A DNA stretch of 25,992 nt from an uncultured Lactobacillus sp. (lineage in GTDB: Bacteria; Bacillota; Bacilli; Lactobacillales; Lactobacillaceae), in NCBI RefSeq assembly GCF_910589175.1, contig NZ_CAJURR010000029.1, positions 1 through 25,992 of the forward strand. The letters run 5' to 3'. Under the pieces are notes generated by a model that saw only the letters and a program-made list of their open reading frames with translations, was not told where the DNA came from and ran no database searches. The first letter of the stretch is position 1. Each line of letters opens with the position of its first letter. Below, one piece after another: positions 1-6,720 of the stretch. The position numbers and the translations under genes are program-made.

Positions 1-786
1 AGTTTTAAAAGTTTTTTTATTAATTAAATTATCTTTCAAAACAAAAAGGTATATATTATTATCTTTCACATAAAAATTTCTATTTTTACGTAATTGAATT
101 TTTGGAAGGATACAATCTTGTTGTAAAAAAAATTCATACAAATATAATAGAAATACATTATTTGGTAAAATAGTATTCGTAATTTTACTGCTTATCCGTA
201 TATTACGGTTACTTTTGATATGTGTTTTATTTAAAAAACCAATTGGACTAGTTTTTGTTAAGGCATGGCTTGCTGTCCGAGCCAGAACTAGCTCAAGTTT
301 TCTGGTGCTCTTGCTTTCTTCTGGCAATTTTAAATATTTATCTAATTTCGAATAAATGTTTGGATTTATAATTTGAATAGAATTATAAATTGATTTATTA
401 TGCAAATATAGTTTTTTAAGACTTTGTCTAGTTCTGATGTTGTCACATTCAATCTGATTCAATAACCTAGTTCTGTCTTCCTTTATATTATCAAGTTGAT
501 CTTGAAATTTTTTAAGTCTTGAATTAATATCCTTATTTATCGAAGTAGAAACGTAATCAAAATTTAAATCCAAATTTCTTAGTTTTTTTATTAATTTTTT
601 CTTCTTTGAATTTCTACTAAATATAGAATTACTAATCTGATCAGCAAGTTTGTTTCCTTCTTCTTTAGCTATAGCTTCCTTTACTAAAATATCTTTTTCA
701 AATGATACTTTAGTATGTGTATCTAGAAAATTATGATCGGGTAGTTTCTCTCTTTCAAGAGTAAACGGATGGATTTCTATTTTCAT
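1..786 (-). CDS. Split LanB dehydratase, glutamylation subunit: N-terminal 262 codons (continues at 25937)
   Basis: The frame starts with ATG at 784-786, overlapping the TGA of the permease gene (ATGA), behind an AGGAG site six bases upstream. It stays open to position 1. Because 1-55 equals 25938-25992, it continues in the same frame at 25937 and stops at 24234, giving 829 residues. This length fits the stand-alone tRNA-Glu-dependent glutamylation domain of split LanB dehydratases (TclK, TbtB, LazB type). Residues 179-184 (TSPIGF), preceded by Arg170, correspond to the R-x-TPFG-F region conserved in LanB N-terminal domains. Family role: transfer of glutamate from Glu-tRNA to Ser/Thr of the precursor in the cytoplasm. 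The rest of the protein is described at 24234. Family assignment rests on motif, context and size rather than on an alignment. Confidence 0.85.
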   Translation of the reverse strand, partial: MKIEIHPFTLEREKLPDHNFLDTHTKVSFEKDILVKEAIAKEEGNKLADQISNSIFSRNSKKKKLIKKLRNLDLNFDYVSTSINKDINSRLKKFQDQLDNIKEDRTRLLNQIECDNIRTRQSLKKLYLHNKSIYNSIQIINPNIYSKLDKYLKLPEESKSTRKLELVLARTASHALTKTSPIGFLNKTHIKSNRNIRISSKITNTILPNNVFLLYLYEFFLQQDCILPKIQLRKNRNFYVKDNNIYLFVLKDNLINKKTFKT

Positions 787-1535
787 TTATAACTCCTGTA
801 CTGTCCTTGGTTCCATCTGTATCCAACAATTATTAAAAATATCACCATAAAAATACTCAAATAAGTAATAGAGAAAAGAACCTTTTCCGTTGAAATATTT
901 GAAGCAGTATTCCAAAAATATCTCAAAAAAATATTTAGTCTATACAGTGGATTATAATTTGCAAGTGTTTGCATCCATTTTGGAAAAATTGATATCGGCA
1001 TCATAGCATCTGAAAGTATAAACAACGGAATAAAAATCATCATTAATACCCCTGAATATGTATTGATTCTATTAATAATTATTCCTAATCCTACTCCCAG
1101 TATTAGGCTATATATAACTGCAAAAGCATATATCACGGAGAATGTAATTAAGTTAGGCATTGAAATTTTAAAATAAAATACTGCAAACAAAATTATTAGT
1201 ATATATGAAATCATTGAAATAATCATTGCTTTCAATACAAGGGCTAAAATAATCTTCCATAATTTAATAGGTGTGACGCGCAGTCTTTTATATATTCCTT
1301 TTTCTTTATCACTAACCACTTGATTACCAACATTATATACACTGGATGAAAATAAAATTATTACACAAAAACTGGGTATATATTGAGAAAAGAAGTCAAC
1401 ATTTCCATAATTCATATGTCCATATATACTTCCAAAAATTGCAAAACTTATTAGTGGCATAAAAACACTAAATATTAAATATAAAGGTTGGCGTAAATAC
1501 ACTTTAAATTCTATTTTTAGTTGTTCTAAAAACAT
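783..1535 (-). CDS. ABC-2 type transporter permease (thiopeptide export/immunity)
   Basis: A 250-residue integral membrane protein with about six hydrophobic segments and the layout of ABC-2/DrrB permeases. A soluble stretch with QVVSDKEKGIYKRLRVTPI lies after the second helix, which is the usual ABC-2 coupling region. The start is ATG at 1535 because GGAGGTAAG, formed by the last codons of the upstream ATPase gene, sits about eight bases before it; an in-frame TTG at 1550 lies within that ribosome site. It is paired with the ATPase immediately upstream. Inferred role: export of the mature peptide and probably producer self-protection, since no ribosomal or EF-Tu resistance copy is present. 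A general drug exporter recruited to the cluster cannot be excluded. Confidence 0.88.
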   Translation of the reverse strand: MFLEQLKIEFKVYLRQPLYLIFSVFMPLISFAIFGSIYGHMNYGNVDFFSQYIPSFCVIILFSSSVYNVGNQVVSDKEKGIYKRLRVTPIKLWKIILALVLKAMIISMISYILIILFAVFYFKISMPNLITFSVIYAFAVIYSLILGVGLGIIINRINTYSGVLMMIFIPLFILSDAMMPISIFPKWMQTLANYNPLYRLNIFLRYFWNTASNISTEKVLFSITYLSIFMVIFLIIVGYRWNQGQYRSYK

Positions 1536-1536
1536 G

Positions 1537-2226
1537 TTACTTACCTCCAATAGTTTTCATGTATATTTCCTCTAAATCTGGCTTATCATATTTGGATAAC
1601 AGCTTTGACATTGCTCCACTATAAATTAAATCCCCTTTATTTAAAAATATTAAAGAGTCGCAATTTTGCTGAATTTCTTCCATGTAATGTGATGATAAAA
1701 ATACTGTCGTATTTCGTGCCATATCTTTTAAATTGTTCCAAAATTCTCTTCGAGCAAAGGGATCTAATCCAGTAGTTGGTTCATCTAAAATCACAATACT
1801 AGGTTTATTTAAAAAAGCTAAAGCAAGATTTACTCTTTGTTTCATTCCTCCTGATAGTTCATGATAATATCTATCTCTTAAGTCAGAAATGCGCAATCTA
1901 TCCATCAAATCATTTACTTCATAACAATCTTCATAAAAAGTTGAAAATAAAATAAGCAATTCTTTTACTTTTATCGAATCATAAAAGTTATTTTCCTGAA
2001 GTACTGCTCCTATTTTTTCATTTAGTTTACTACCAGCTAGTTCTTTAGAAAAATCTATCTCCCCTGACATAGGTTTTCTAAGACCCATGAAGCACTCTAA
2101 CAAGGTAGTTTTTCCACTACCATTTTGACCAATTACACCAACAAATGAATGAGCAGGAAATTGAAATGATATATTATTCAAAGCTGTTACATTTCCATAT
2201 TTCATAAATAATGATTTTACTTGCAT
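1537..2226 (-). CDS. ABC transporter ATP-binding protein
   Basis: A 229-residue ABC ATPase. Walker A is GQNGSGKTT (residues 33-41), the signature is LSGGMKQ (124-130), and Walker B with the D-loop is ILDEPTTGLDP (146-156), followed by the H-loop SSH. The start is ATG at 2226: GAGG lies six bases upstream, whereas an in-frame TTG at 2238 lies in the T-run of the preceding hairpin. Together with the downstream permease it forms a two-gene exporter of the DrrA/CcmA class. It follows the precursor gene after a hairpin plus T-run, so it is probably expressed at a lower level than the precursor. The domain architecture is certain; substrate is inferred from context. Confidence 0.95.
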   Translation of the reverse strand: MQVKSLFMKYGNVTALNNISFQFPAHSFVGVIGQNGSGKTTLLECFMGLRKPMSGEIDFSKELAGSKLNEKIGAVLQENNFYDSIKVKELLILFSTFYEDCYEVNDLMDRLRISDLRDRYYHELSGGMKQRVNLALAFLNKPSIVILDEPTTGLDPFARREFWNNLKDMARNTTVFLSSHYMEEIQQNCDSLIFLNKGDLIYSGAMSKLLSKYDKPDLEEIYMKTIGGK

Positions 2227-2236
2227 AGATTTCCTC

Positions 2237-2266
2237 AAAAAAAGGATGCGTAAATATACACATCCT
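2237..2266 (-). terminator. Hairpin plus T7 between precursor and ABC genes (attenuator)
   Basis: On the minus strand AGGATGTG (2266-2259) pairs with CGCATCCT (2250-2243), including one wobble pair, followed by seven T. It lies 15 bases after the precursor stop codon and ends inside the leader of the ATPase gene. No separate promoter is obvious for the downstream genes, so partial read-through is the simplest reading: abundant precursor mRNA and less of the enzymes. Confidence 0.75.
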
Positions 2267-2280
2267 AATACCTAAAAACT

Positions 2281-2472
2281 TTATAAATGAATGTGTACGC
2301 TACAACAGGATGTAGAAGCACAGCATGAACAACTATTACATGATGAACTTCCTGAAGAAGCAGCTGTTTCAGAAAGAGTCATCGTTTCATCTAATTCGAT
2401 TACTTCAATATCATCAAATGCATCACTTAAATCATTTAAGTTTTCCAACTTCTTTTGTTTTTGATTCTTCAT
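2281..2472 (-). CDS. Thiopeptide precursor peptide (leader plus Cys/Ser/Thr core)
   Basis: A 63-residue peptide starting at ATG 2472 behind AAAGGAG with eight-base spacing. The leader (about residues 1-43) is acidic and amphipathic (DLSDAFDDIEVIELDET), as expected for binding to an RRE domain. The core from Ser44 reads SCNSCSCCASTSCCSVHIHL with six Cys. Counting Ser44 as core position 1, it shares S1, S4, C5, S6, C7, A9, S10, S12 and C13 with the lactazole core as I recall it. Dha1 and Dha12 would then form the pyridine, with Cys13 as the flanking thiazole. Unlike lactazole, position 2 is Cys and could be a third azole on the pyridine. The VHIHL tail contains no modifiable Ser/Thr/Cys. The cleavage point and ring size are inferred. 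Confidence 0.93.
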   Translation of the reverse strand: MKNQKQKKLENLNDLSDAFDDIEVIELDETMTLSETAASSGSSSCNSCSCCASTSCCSVHIHL

Positions 2473-2520
2473 AGCTTATTCTCCTTTCTTTTTATTTAGT
2501 ACCAGATTCTATTCTTCTCT

Positions 2521-2571
2521 TTACTTAAACAAGTTATTAAAAAAAATAACTGGTAATTGCCACCAAGTCAT
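2521..2571 (-). CDS. 16-residue WW-motif micropeptide, candidate Rgg pheromone
   Basis: The frame encodes MTWWQLPVIFFNNLFK and stops with TAA. Nine bases before its ATG is AAAAGGAGGG (2590-2581), a near-perfect ribosome site and one of the strongest in the window. It is the first frame of the predicted precursor transcript, 48 bases upstream of the precursor start, between an Rgg-type regulator gene and its likely target. Short hydrophobic peptides in this position serve as pheromones for Rgg/ComR regulators, and adjacent tryptophans are the hallmark of the XIP class. In XIP, however, WW is near the C-terminus, whereas here it is at positions 3-4. Alternatives: a translated leader that only tunes the precursor mRNA, or a small peptide with another role. 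Confidence 0.6.
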   Translation of the reverse strand: MTWWQLPVIFFNNLFK

Positions 2572-2609
2572 ATTCCTATACCCTCCTTTTCTATGTTTTT
2601 ACTGATGTT

Positions 2610-2638
2610 ATCATAAGAATTTATAATCTGAATGTCTT
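2610..2638 (-). promoter_or_regulatory. Promoter of the micropeptide-precursor operon
   Basis: On the minus strand the -35 is AAGACA (2638-2633), the spacer is 17 bases, and the -10 is TATGAT (2615-2610). It ends about 38 bases before the micropeptide ATG. The weak -35 (four of six matches) is typical of an activator-dependent promoter. Confidence 0.6.
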
Positions 2639-2639
2639 T

Positions 2640-2655
2640 GTAATATATTTATTAC
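2640..2655. promoter_or_regulatory. Inverted repeat abutting the -35: candidate Rgg operator
   Basis: GTAATA-N4-TATTAC forms a perfect 6+6 inverted repeat ending one base before the -35 hexamer of the precursor promoter and overlapping the stop codon of the regulator gene. Rgg/ComR-type activators bind inverted repeats just upstream of the -35. The AT-rich context makes chance occurrence possible. Confidence 0.4.
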
Positions 2656-3494
2656 AATTCAACTTTTGGCCAACTCACGATGGCTTTTCCATATCCATAT
2701 TTTTCAAGAGATTTTATAATATTTTTAGCTGTTATCCTATCATCTTCAAATAGAGCTTTCATGTAGTATGCATGTAATCTATATATCATAAAGTGAAAGG
2801 ATGCCGTATTCTTTATCAAATATTCAAAGACTTTATCAATAAATACTTTTTGGTTTTTATCTTTATATTTTTTTCGATCATAACAACTAACTAAATAATT
2901 TTCTAAAATTCTTATATATCTTTCCATCATTAATTCCGATGTTACTTTTCTTCTTTCGATAGTATGTAACAGATGTTTCATTAATGAAGTTAATCGATTG
3001 TATTCCCATAATGGCATTGTATTAGCCAAAAGACGCAACAGCGATGGACATCTTGTCCACTCTTCTTTATCAAACTTTTTATATATTTTAGTTATTAAAT
3101 CGTTATTCAATTCATCTAATTGATTTGCAAAATATGCAGCTGTTACTCGTGCTCTGAGCTTTAATATTTCATCTGTAGCAACTGTAGATATCTCTTTTTC
3201 ATAAAAATTAATAGCGTTAATATTTTTTGAGTTAACTGCGTATTCCATCTTATTTTGTAATAATTGATCTACTCTATCTTCTGGAGTAACATACGCATCT
3301 TTCACAAGATTAAAAAAATAATCTATATCTACCTCGTGTTTAATCAAAATCATAATTAAACTTTCTGCACCAATTCCACTTTTTTCACTTTCAACTAAAG
3401 CATAAAAAGGTCGTTGTATAATTCCTTCACACATTTTAGCCTGACTTAGACCTAAATTAAGACGAATCTCTTTCAAAGCCTTCCCAATTTTCAT
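2652..3494 (-). CDS. Rgg/GadR/MutR-family transcriptional regulator
   Basis: A 280-residue protein with an N-terminal Xre-type helix-turn-helix (residues about 1-60; LKEIRLNLGLSQAKMCEGII then a recognition segment) followed by about 220 residues of helical, TPR-like repeat structure rich in Tyr, Leu and Lys. This length and architecture match Rgg/MutR regulators, which often sense short peptides imported by Opp. The start is ATG 3494 behind AAGGAG with eight-base spacing. It is transcribed in the same direction as, and directly upstream of, the micropeptide and precursor, an arrangement resembling comR-comS. Inferred role: cell-density-dependent activator of the thiopeptide operon. A constitutive or repressing role is not excluded. 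Confidence 0.82.
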   Translation of the reverse strand: MKIGKALKEIRLNLGLSQAKMCEGIIQRPFYALVESEKSGIGAESLIMILIKHEVDIDYFFNLVKDAYVTPEDRVDQLLQNKMEYAVNSKNINAINFYEKEISTVATDEILKLRARVTAAYFANQLDELNNDLITKIYKKFDKEEWTRCPSLLRLLANTMPLWEYNRLTSLMKHLLHTIERRKVTSELMMERYIRILENYLVSCYDRKKYKDKNQKVFIDKVFEYLIKNTASFHFMIYRLHAYYMKALFEDDRITAKNIIKSLEKYGYGKAIVSWPKVEL

Positions 3495-3530
3495 AATTCT
3501 TACTCCTTCAAACTATCAATAATTAAAACG

Positions 3531-3558
3531 AGTATACGATTAAAGCTATAAAAGTTAA
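3531..3558 (-). promoter_or_regulatory. Promoter of the Rgg-like gene
   Basis: On the minus strand the -35 is TTAACT (3558-3553), the spacer is 16 bases and the -10 is TATACT (3536-3531), 36 bases before the start codon. Confidence 0.55.
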
Positions 3559-3653
3559 AGATCTTCCACTCAAAAGAAAAATCCTAACCAAATCAAGGTT
3601 TATTAATCCAAGATTGAATTGTCTAATAATTGTTAGACATAAAATTTAACAAT

Positions 3654-3696
3654 GAAAATACACGCCTCCTGCAAAATACAGGAACCGTGTATTTTC
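3654..3696. repeat. Long hairpin in the regulator-rep intergenic region
   Basis: An 11-bp perfect stem (GAAAATACACG at 3654-3664 with CGTGTATTTTC at 3686-3696) encloses a nested TCCTG/CAGGA stem (3667-3671 with 3679-3683). It lies between the regulator and the end of rep and lacks a clean T-run, so it may be a terminator of rep transcription, a small structured RNA or a replication-linked site. The rest of 3495-3836 holds a small GTCTAA-N6-TTAGAC inverted repeat (3621-3638), the regulator promoter and the 3790-3835 repeat. Confidence 0.5.
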
Positions 3697-3789
3697 GAAT
3701 CTTTAAAATTTTATAAATGTCTAACTCTTGTATGACACTTCAGTATCCGAGTTTTGAGGGTTACTACACATCACTACTGAGCTTTGTAT

Positions 3790-3835
3790 CTTATTATTCA
3801 AAGATCAAAGAGTCTTAGCACTACAGAATAATAAG
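3790..3835. repeat. Dispersed AGTCTTAGCACTACAGAATA repeat, copy next to rep
   Basis: AGTCTTAGCACTACAGAATA at 3811-3830, just after the rep stop codon. It is framed by a perfect 10-bp inverted repeat, CTTATTATTC (3790-3799) with GAATAATAAG (3826-3835). The same core recurs near parA, after the parA partner gene and near the recombinase gene. Confidence 0.6.
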
Positions 3836-3836
3836 A

Positions 3837-5180
3837 CTAATCAAAATTAAACTTCAATTCGTATGGACGCTTATCTTCTTTTTGCTTATATTTTCCAAAG
3901 TTTTCTCGGACTAATCTATTTATTTCTAAGTCAATTGATTCAGACTTGTAATCATCTAAACGATGACTATCAATTAACTGTATTACCAGCGGATTAATTA
4001 ATGTCTTACGGTGCGGGATGTAAGGTTTATCTGAATGTTCTGTTTTAGCAGCTAATTTTATTTGTTTATCAAAACATGCTCGTTCAATAATTGCTAAATC
4101 TTGCAAATCCCACTCTTTTAGTTTTCCATTTTTAAGCAAGTCTTCGTAAGTCATAATAATTGCTTCCAGATCTGCAATTTTATAGCCTGACAAGCCATAT
4201 AAATCTGATCTGTGAGTTATTTCTCGTTTTATTCTATGATCGCTCTCAGGGTCTAAAAATACGGTTTGTGGGTGTGCCGATTCATAATACTTTTTAGTAG
4301 TGCCTAACTTCAATCCACGATAACGATCTATGGCACGAAATTTTTGTTCTACGTTTAAGAAAGTGTTCGTCATAATTGAATACAGATGAGTAGTTTCTTC
4401 AATGCGCTTATTATAACCCACATCTTTTTGCGTTTTAGATTCCGGTCTAAAAGTAAAGGTATAACCAATTAATTTTCTTCCTCGAATTCCCTTAGAATAA
4501 TTCTTAGTAATTCGAAAATTCATAAAGTACGGCGCTAAATATTCTGCTGTCGGATTGAGTATTTTTTGGTCAATACTTCCGGGACGATAGCTCTTAGGTA
4601 CATCAAGGGCATTTCTAAATTCCTCTAAGGTAAATGTCTTTTTGCCTACCGTACGCCATTGCTTTAAATACATAAACAACTTCTTTGAATATGAGGTATG
4701 AAGTCGAGTGGCTTGTTCTAAGGCAAATCTCGTCCATTGCGATAAATTATTGAAATACTTTGTTGCCTGTGGTGAAACTCTAATCCAAGCATTGTAATCA
4801 GTATCGATATAAGATTGGCTAAAGATATTAACATTCATATATATCTTTTTGTCCCCATCTTCTTGTTCCAAGCTGGCCTGAATAGTCATAAATTTCTTCA
4901 ATGTATCATTCGATTTTTTGATAAATTCATCATTTGTTATATGTTTTCTAAAATACATTAATTCTTTTACTTTAGAAATTGGAATTTTGATTAGATTATC
5001 TTTTTGATCGAGAACCTGAGAATCAATGATATTCCACCAGTCAATATCAAAGGGCGTCCACTTTTTGGAAAAATTAGGAAATCCTTTTACTAGCAGATCA
5101 TTATCCATCTTGACAATGGTACTCAATTTCTTATTTTGATCTTCGTCACTAATTTCAATGAGATTAAGTTCTTCAGACAT
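3837..5180 (-). CDS. Plasmid replication initiator, Rep_3-like
   Basis: A 447-residue protein. The start is ATG 5180, with AGGA about nine bases upstream; a GTG at 5183 is an alternative. The centre (about residues 75-245) has features of winged-helix Rep_3 initiators: the VKELMYFRKH segment, WIRVSPQATKYFNNLSQWTRFALEQATRLHTSYSKKL cut across two helices, and the TLEEFRNALDVP recognition region. The C-terminal 200 residues are less recognisable. The gene runs away from a block of iterons (5239-5601) and an inverted copy of the iteron core that overlaps its promoter region, the classic arrangement for an iteron-controlled theta plasmid whose Rep monomers open the origin and dimers repress rep. 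The family call is supported mainly by this context and the partial motifs. Confidence 0.88.
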   Translation of the reverse strand: MSEELNLIEISDEDQNKKLSTIVKMDNDLLVKGFPNFSKKWTPFDIDWWNIIDSQVLDQKDNLIKIPISKVKELMYFRKHITNDEFIKKSNDTLKKFMTIQASLEQEDGDKKIYMNVNIFSQSYIDTDYNAWIRVSPQATKYFNNLSQWTRFALEQATRLHTSYSKKLFMYLKQWRTVGKKTFTLEEFRNALDVPKSYRPGSIDQKILNPTAEYLAPYFMNFRITKNYSKGIRGRKLIGYTFTFRPESKTQKDVGYNKRIEETTHLYSIMTNTFLNVEQKFRAIDRYRGLKLGTTKKYYESAHPQTVFLDPESDHRIKREITHRSDLYGLSGYKIADLEAIIMTYEDLLKNGKLKEWDLQDLAIIERACFDKQIKLAAKTEHSDKPYIPHRKTLINPLVIQLIDSHRLDDYKSESIDLEINRLVRENFGKYKQKEDKRPYELKFNFD

Positions 5181-5221
5181 CACAAACCATCCTAATTATC
5201 TTTTTTATTAATTATAAAAGA

Positions 5222-5248
5222 AACACCATATCAATGCAATTTGGTGTT
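5222..5248. promoter_or_regulatory. Inverted iteron half-sites in front of rep (auto-operator)
   Basis: AACACCA (5222-5228) and TGGTGTT (5242-5248) are facing copies of the iteron core, 42 bases upstream of the rep start. In iteron plasmids such inverted pairs bind Rep dimers and repress rep. Confidence 0.7.
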
Positions 5249-5720
5249 CTAAATAAAGAAGATAATTTTTGTTTTCCCTTTTGGGTGTCCTTTATTGGGT
5301 ATTTTCACTACATTTTGTATTTAAGATAAACGTGGTCATCTATATATAGTGTTTTTAACCTTAAATAAGTTATCCACTCCCTTTTGGGTGTTCCTTATTA
5401 CTTTAAGGCAAAATTTATACTCCCTTTTTGGTGTTTCTTTTAACTTTAAAAAGTTATCCACTCCCTTTTGGGTGTTATAAACCTCCCCTTTTGGTGTTTA
5501 ATAAATCTCCCCTTTTGGTGTTCCTTTTAGTATTTTTACTCCCTTTTGGGTGTTCCTTACTCCCTTTTGGGTGTTCCTTACTCCCTTTTGGGTGTTCCTT
5601 ATATAGAGCAAATGCAGATGGCTCAAGGGCTCACGAATGCGCTAAAGGTAATTAAAGGTAATTAAAGGATTATATATAAAGGTATATTAGTATTAAAGGT
5701 ATTAAAGGAATGTCATTTTC
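5239..5720. other. Replication origin: iterons, DnaA-like boxes and AT-rich repeat
   Basis: Copies of CTCCCTTTTGGGTGTTCCTTA or close variants start near 5275, 5377, 5420, 5460, 5483 and 5507. Three perfect, back-to-back 21-base copies follow at 5539-5559, 5560-5580 and 5581-5601. TTATCCACT, one base off the DnaA-box consensus, occurs just before the iterons at about 5377 and 5460. After the iterons, short repeats of AAAGGTAATT and ATTAAAGG (5644-5710) form an AT-rich stretch suitable for strand opening. 5720-5800 shows nothing further. The open frame across the iterons is only their translation. Confidence 0.9.
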
Positions 5721-5795
5721 AAAGAAAAAAATAAATTTAGAACATAAATTGTTCAAAACTTGAATTATTGTAATTAAGTATTAATTTCTTTACCC

Positions 5796-5849
5796 ATAAA
5801 AAAGAGACTAAGAAGCTACATTTTTGAAAGTTATCTACTTCTTAATCTC
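5796..5849 (-). terminator. Terminator of the 5857-6477 gene
   Basis: On the minus strand GAGATTAAGAAGTAG (5849-5835) pairs imperfectly with GTAGCTTCTTAGTCTC (5819-5804), followed by a T6 run. Confidence 0.75.
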
Positions 5850-5856
5850 AAAACAT

Positions 5857-6477
5857 CTATGGTTTATTTATACTTGCAATAATTTCAGCATCAGATTTTT
5901 CTTTTTGAGGATCATTTGAATAACAAAAACTACGTCTAGGATCGACGCCCAATTCTTCAAATAATGCAAGTCTGTTTAATTTAGTTTTATCTGAATTAAA
6001 TGGTGATCGTTGTTTCCCCACTGGATTCATTATTGTACCGTAGCAATAAATTTTAGTCGGATCTTCTGAATCGGATCGGCTTAAAGAGGAGTTTAAACAT
6101 GCAAGTTGAGTTTTATCATAGCTATTTGTATTTGGAACTTGAGTGGGAACTGCACTATTAAGAGTTTGAGCAAATTGCTTCATCAATTGCCCCATATTTA
6201 GCTTGTAGGCAATTCCAAAGTATTTTCTGATAGATTTAATATCATCAAGTAGACCATTACTATGAGCTTCTACTACATAATTGTCTTGGATATTGTTGTA
6301 TTTCATAAATTCCAATTGAACCAATGCATATGGATTAACTTTTTTTATTGGACCTACAAATAGTTTAACGAGAACGACATATTTAATATTTTTATAGACA
6401 AAAATAAAACTAGAAATGGTCCACCCCTTAGCTTCCATATCAGTTCTTAATAACTTAAGGTGATCTAAATTACCCAT
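5857..6477 (-). CDS. Conserved plasmid hypothetical, possibly DUF6037
   Basis: A 206-residue soluble protein starting at ATG 6477 behind GAGAGG. The N-terminal 95 residues (LRTDMEAKGWTISSFIFVYKN then a beta-rich stretch and YALVQLEFMKYNN) resemble my recollection of the DUF6037 family of Firmicutes. The C-terminal half is Ser/Asn/Pro-rich, looks partly disordered, and contains FEELGVDPRRSFCYSNDP. No catalytic motif, signal peptide or membrane segment is visible. It sits between the origin and the partition genes, has its own terminator, and is likely a plasmid backbone gene of unknown function. The DUF assignment is tentative. Confidence 0.7.
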   Translation of the reverse strand: MGNLDHLKLLRTDMEAKGWTISSFIFVYKNIKYVVLVKLFVGPIKKVNPYALVQLEFMKYNNIQDNYVVEAHSNGLLDDIKSIRKYFGIAYKLNMGQLMKQFAQTLNSAVPTQVPNTNSYDKTQLACLNSSLSRSDSEDPTKIYCYGTIMNPVGKQRSPFNSDKTKLNRLALFEELGVDPRRSFCYSNDPQKEKSDAEIIASINKP

Positions 6478-6650
6478 TTATTTTCCTCTCTTTCGTAATC
6501 AGTTGAATAATTTAATTTATTCTATTACAGCTAATTATAAAAATTTTGTGTAAAATTCAAAATCCATTTCTTCTACTAGAGTTTTGATTATAGTTTCATT
6601 TTAAATTACGGAGTAAAAAATTTTAAACCAGCATATCGTACTTTTTATAA

Positions 6651-6677
6651 TAAATAAAAAGCCCCAAAATGGGGCTT
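6651..6677 (-). terminator. Terminator of the par operon
   Basis: AAGCCCC-N4/5-GGGGCTT stem (6659-6677) followed on the minus strand by TTTTTATTTATT. It lies about 75 bases after the stop of the partner gene. Confidence 0.88.
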
Positions 6678-6720
6678 CAAAGATAAAGTAATGGTACCAC
6701 TAACCTATTCAATTATCCTC

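Noticed and set aside
5239..5601. Regular 21-base repeats as a CRISPR array
   Set aside because: The repeats are contiguous or irregularly spaced without unique spacers of constant length, and there are no cas genes.
5428..5655. 75-residue plus-strand open frame with repeated LLPFGCS units
   Set aside because: It is the translation of the 21-base iterons (21 = 7 codons), not a gene.
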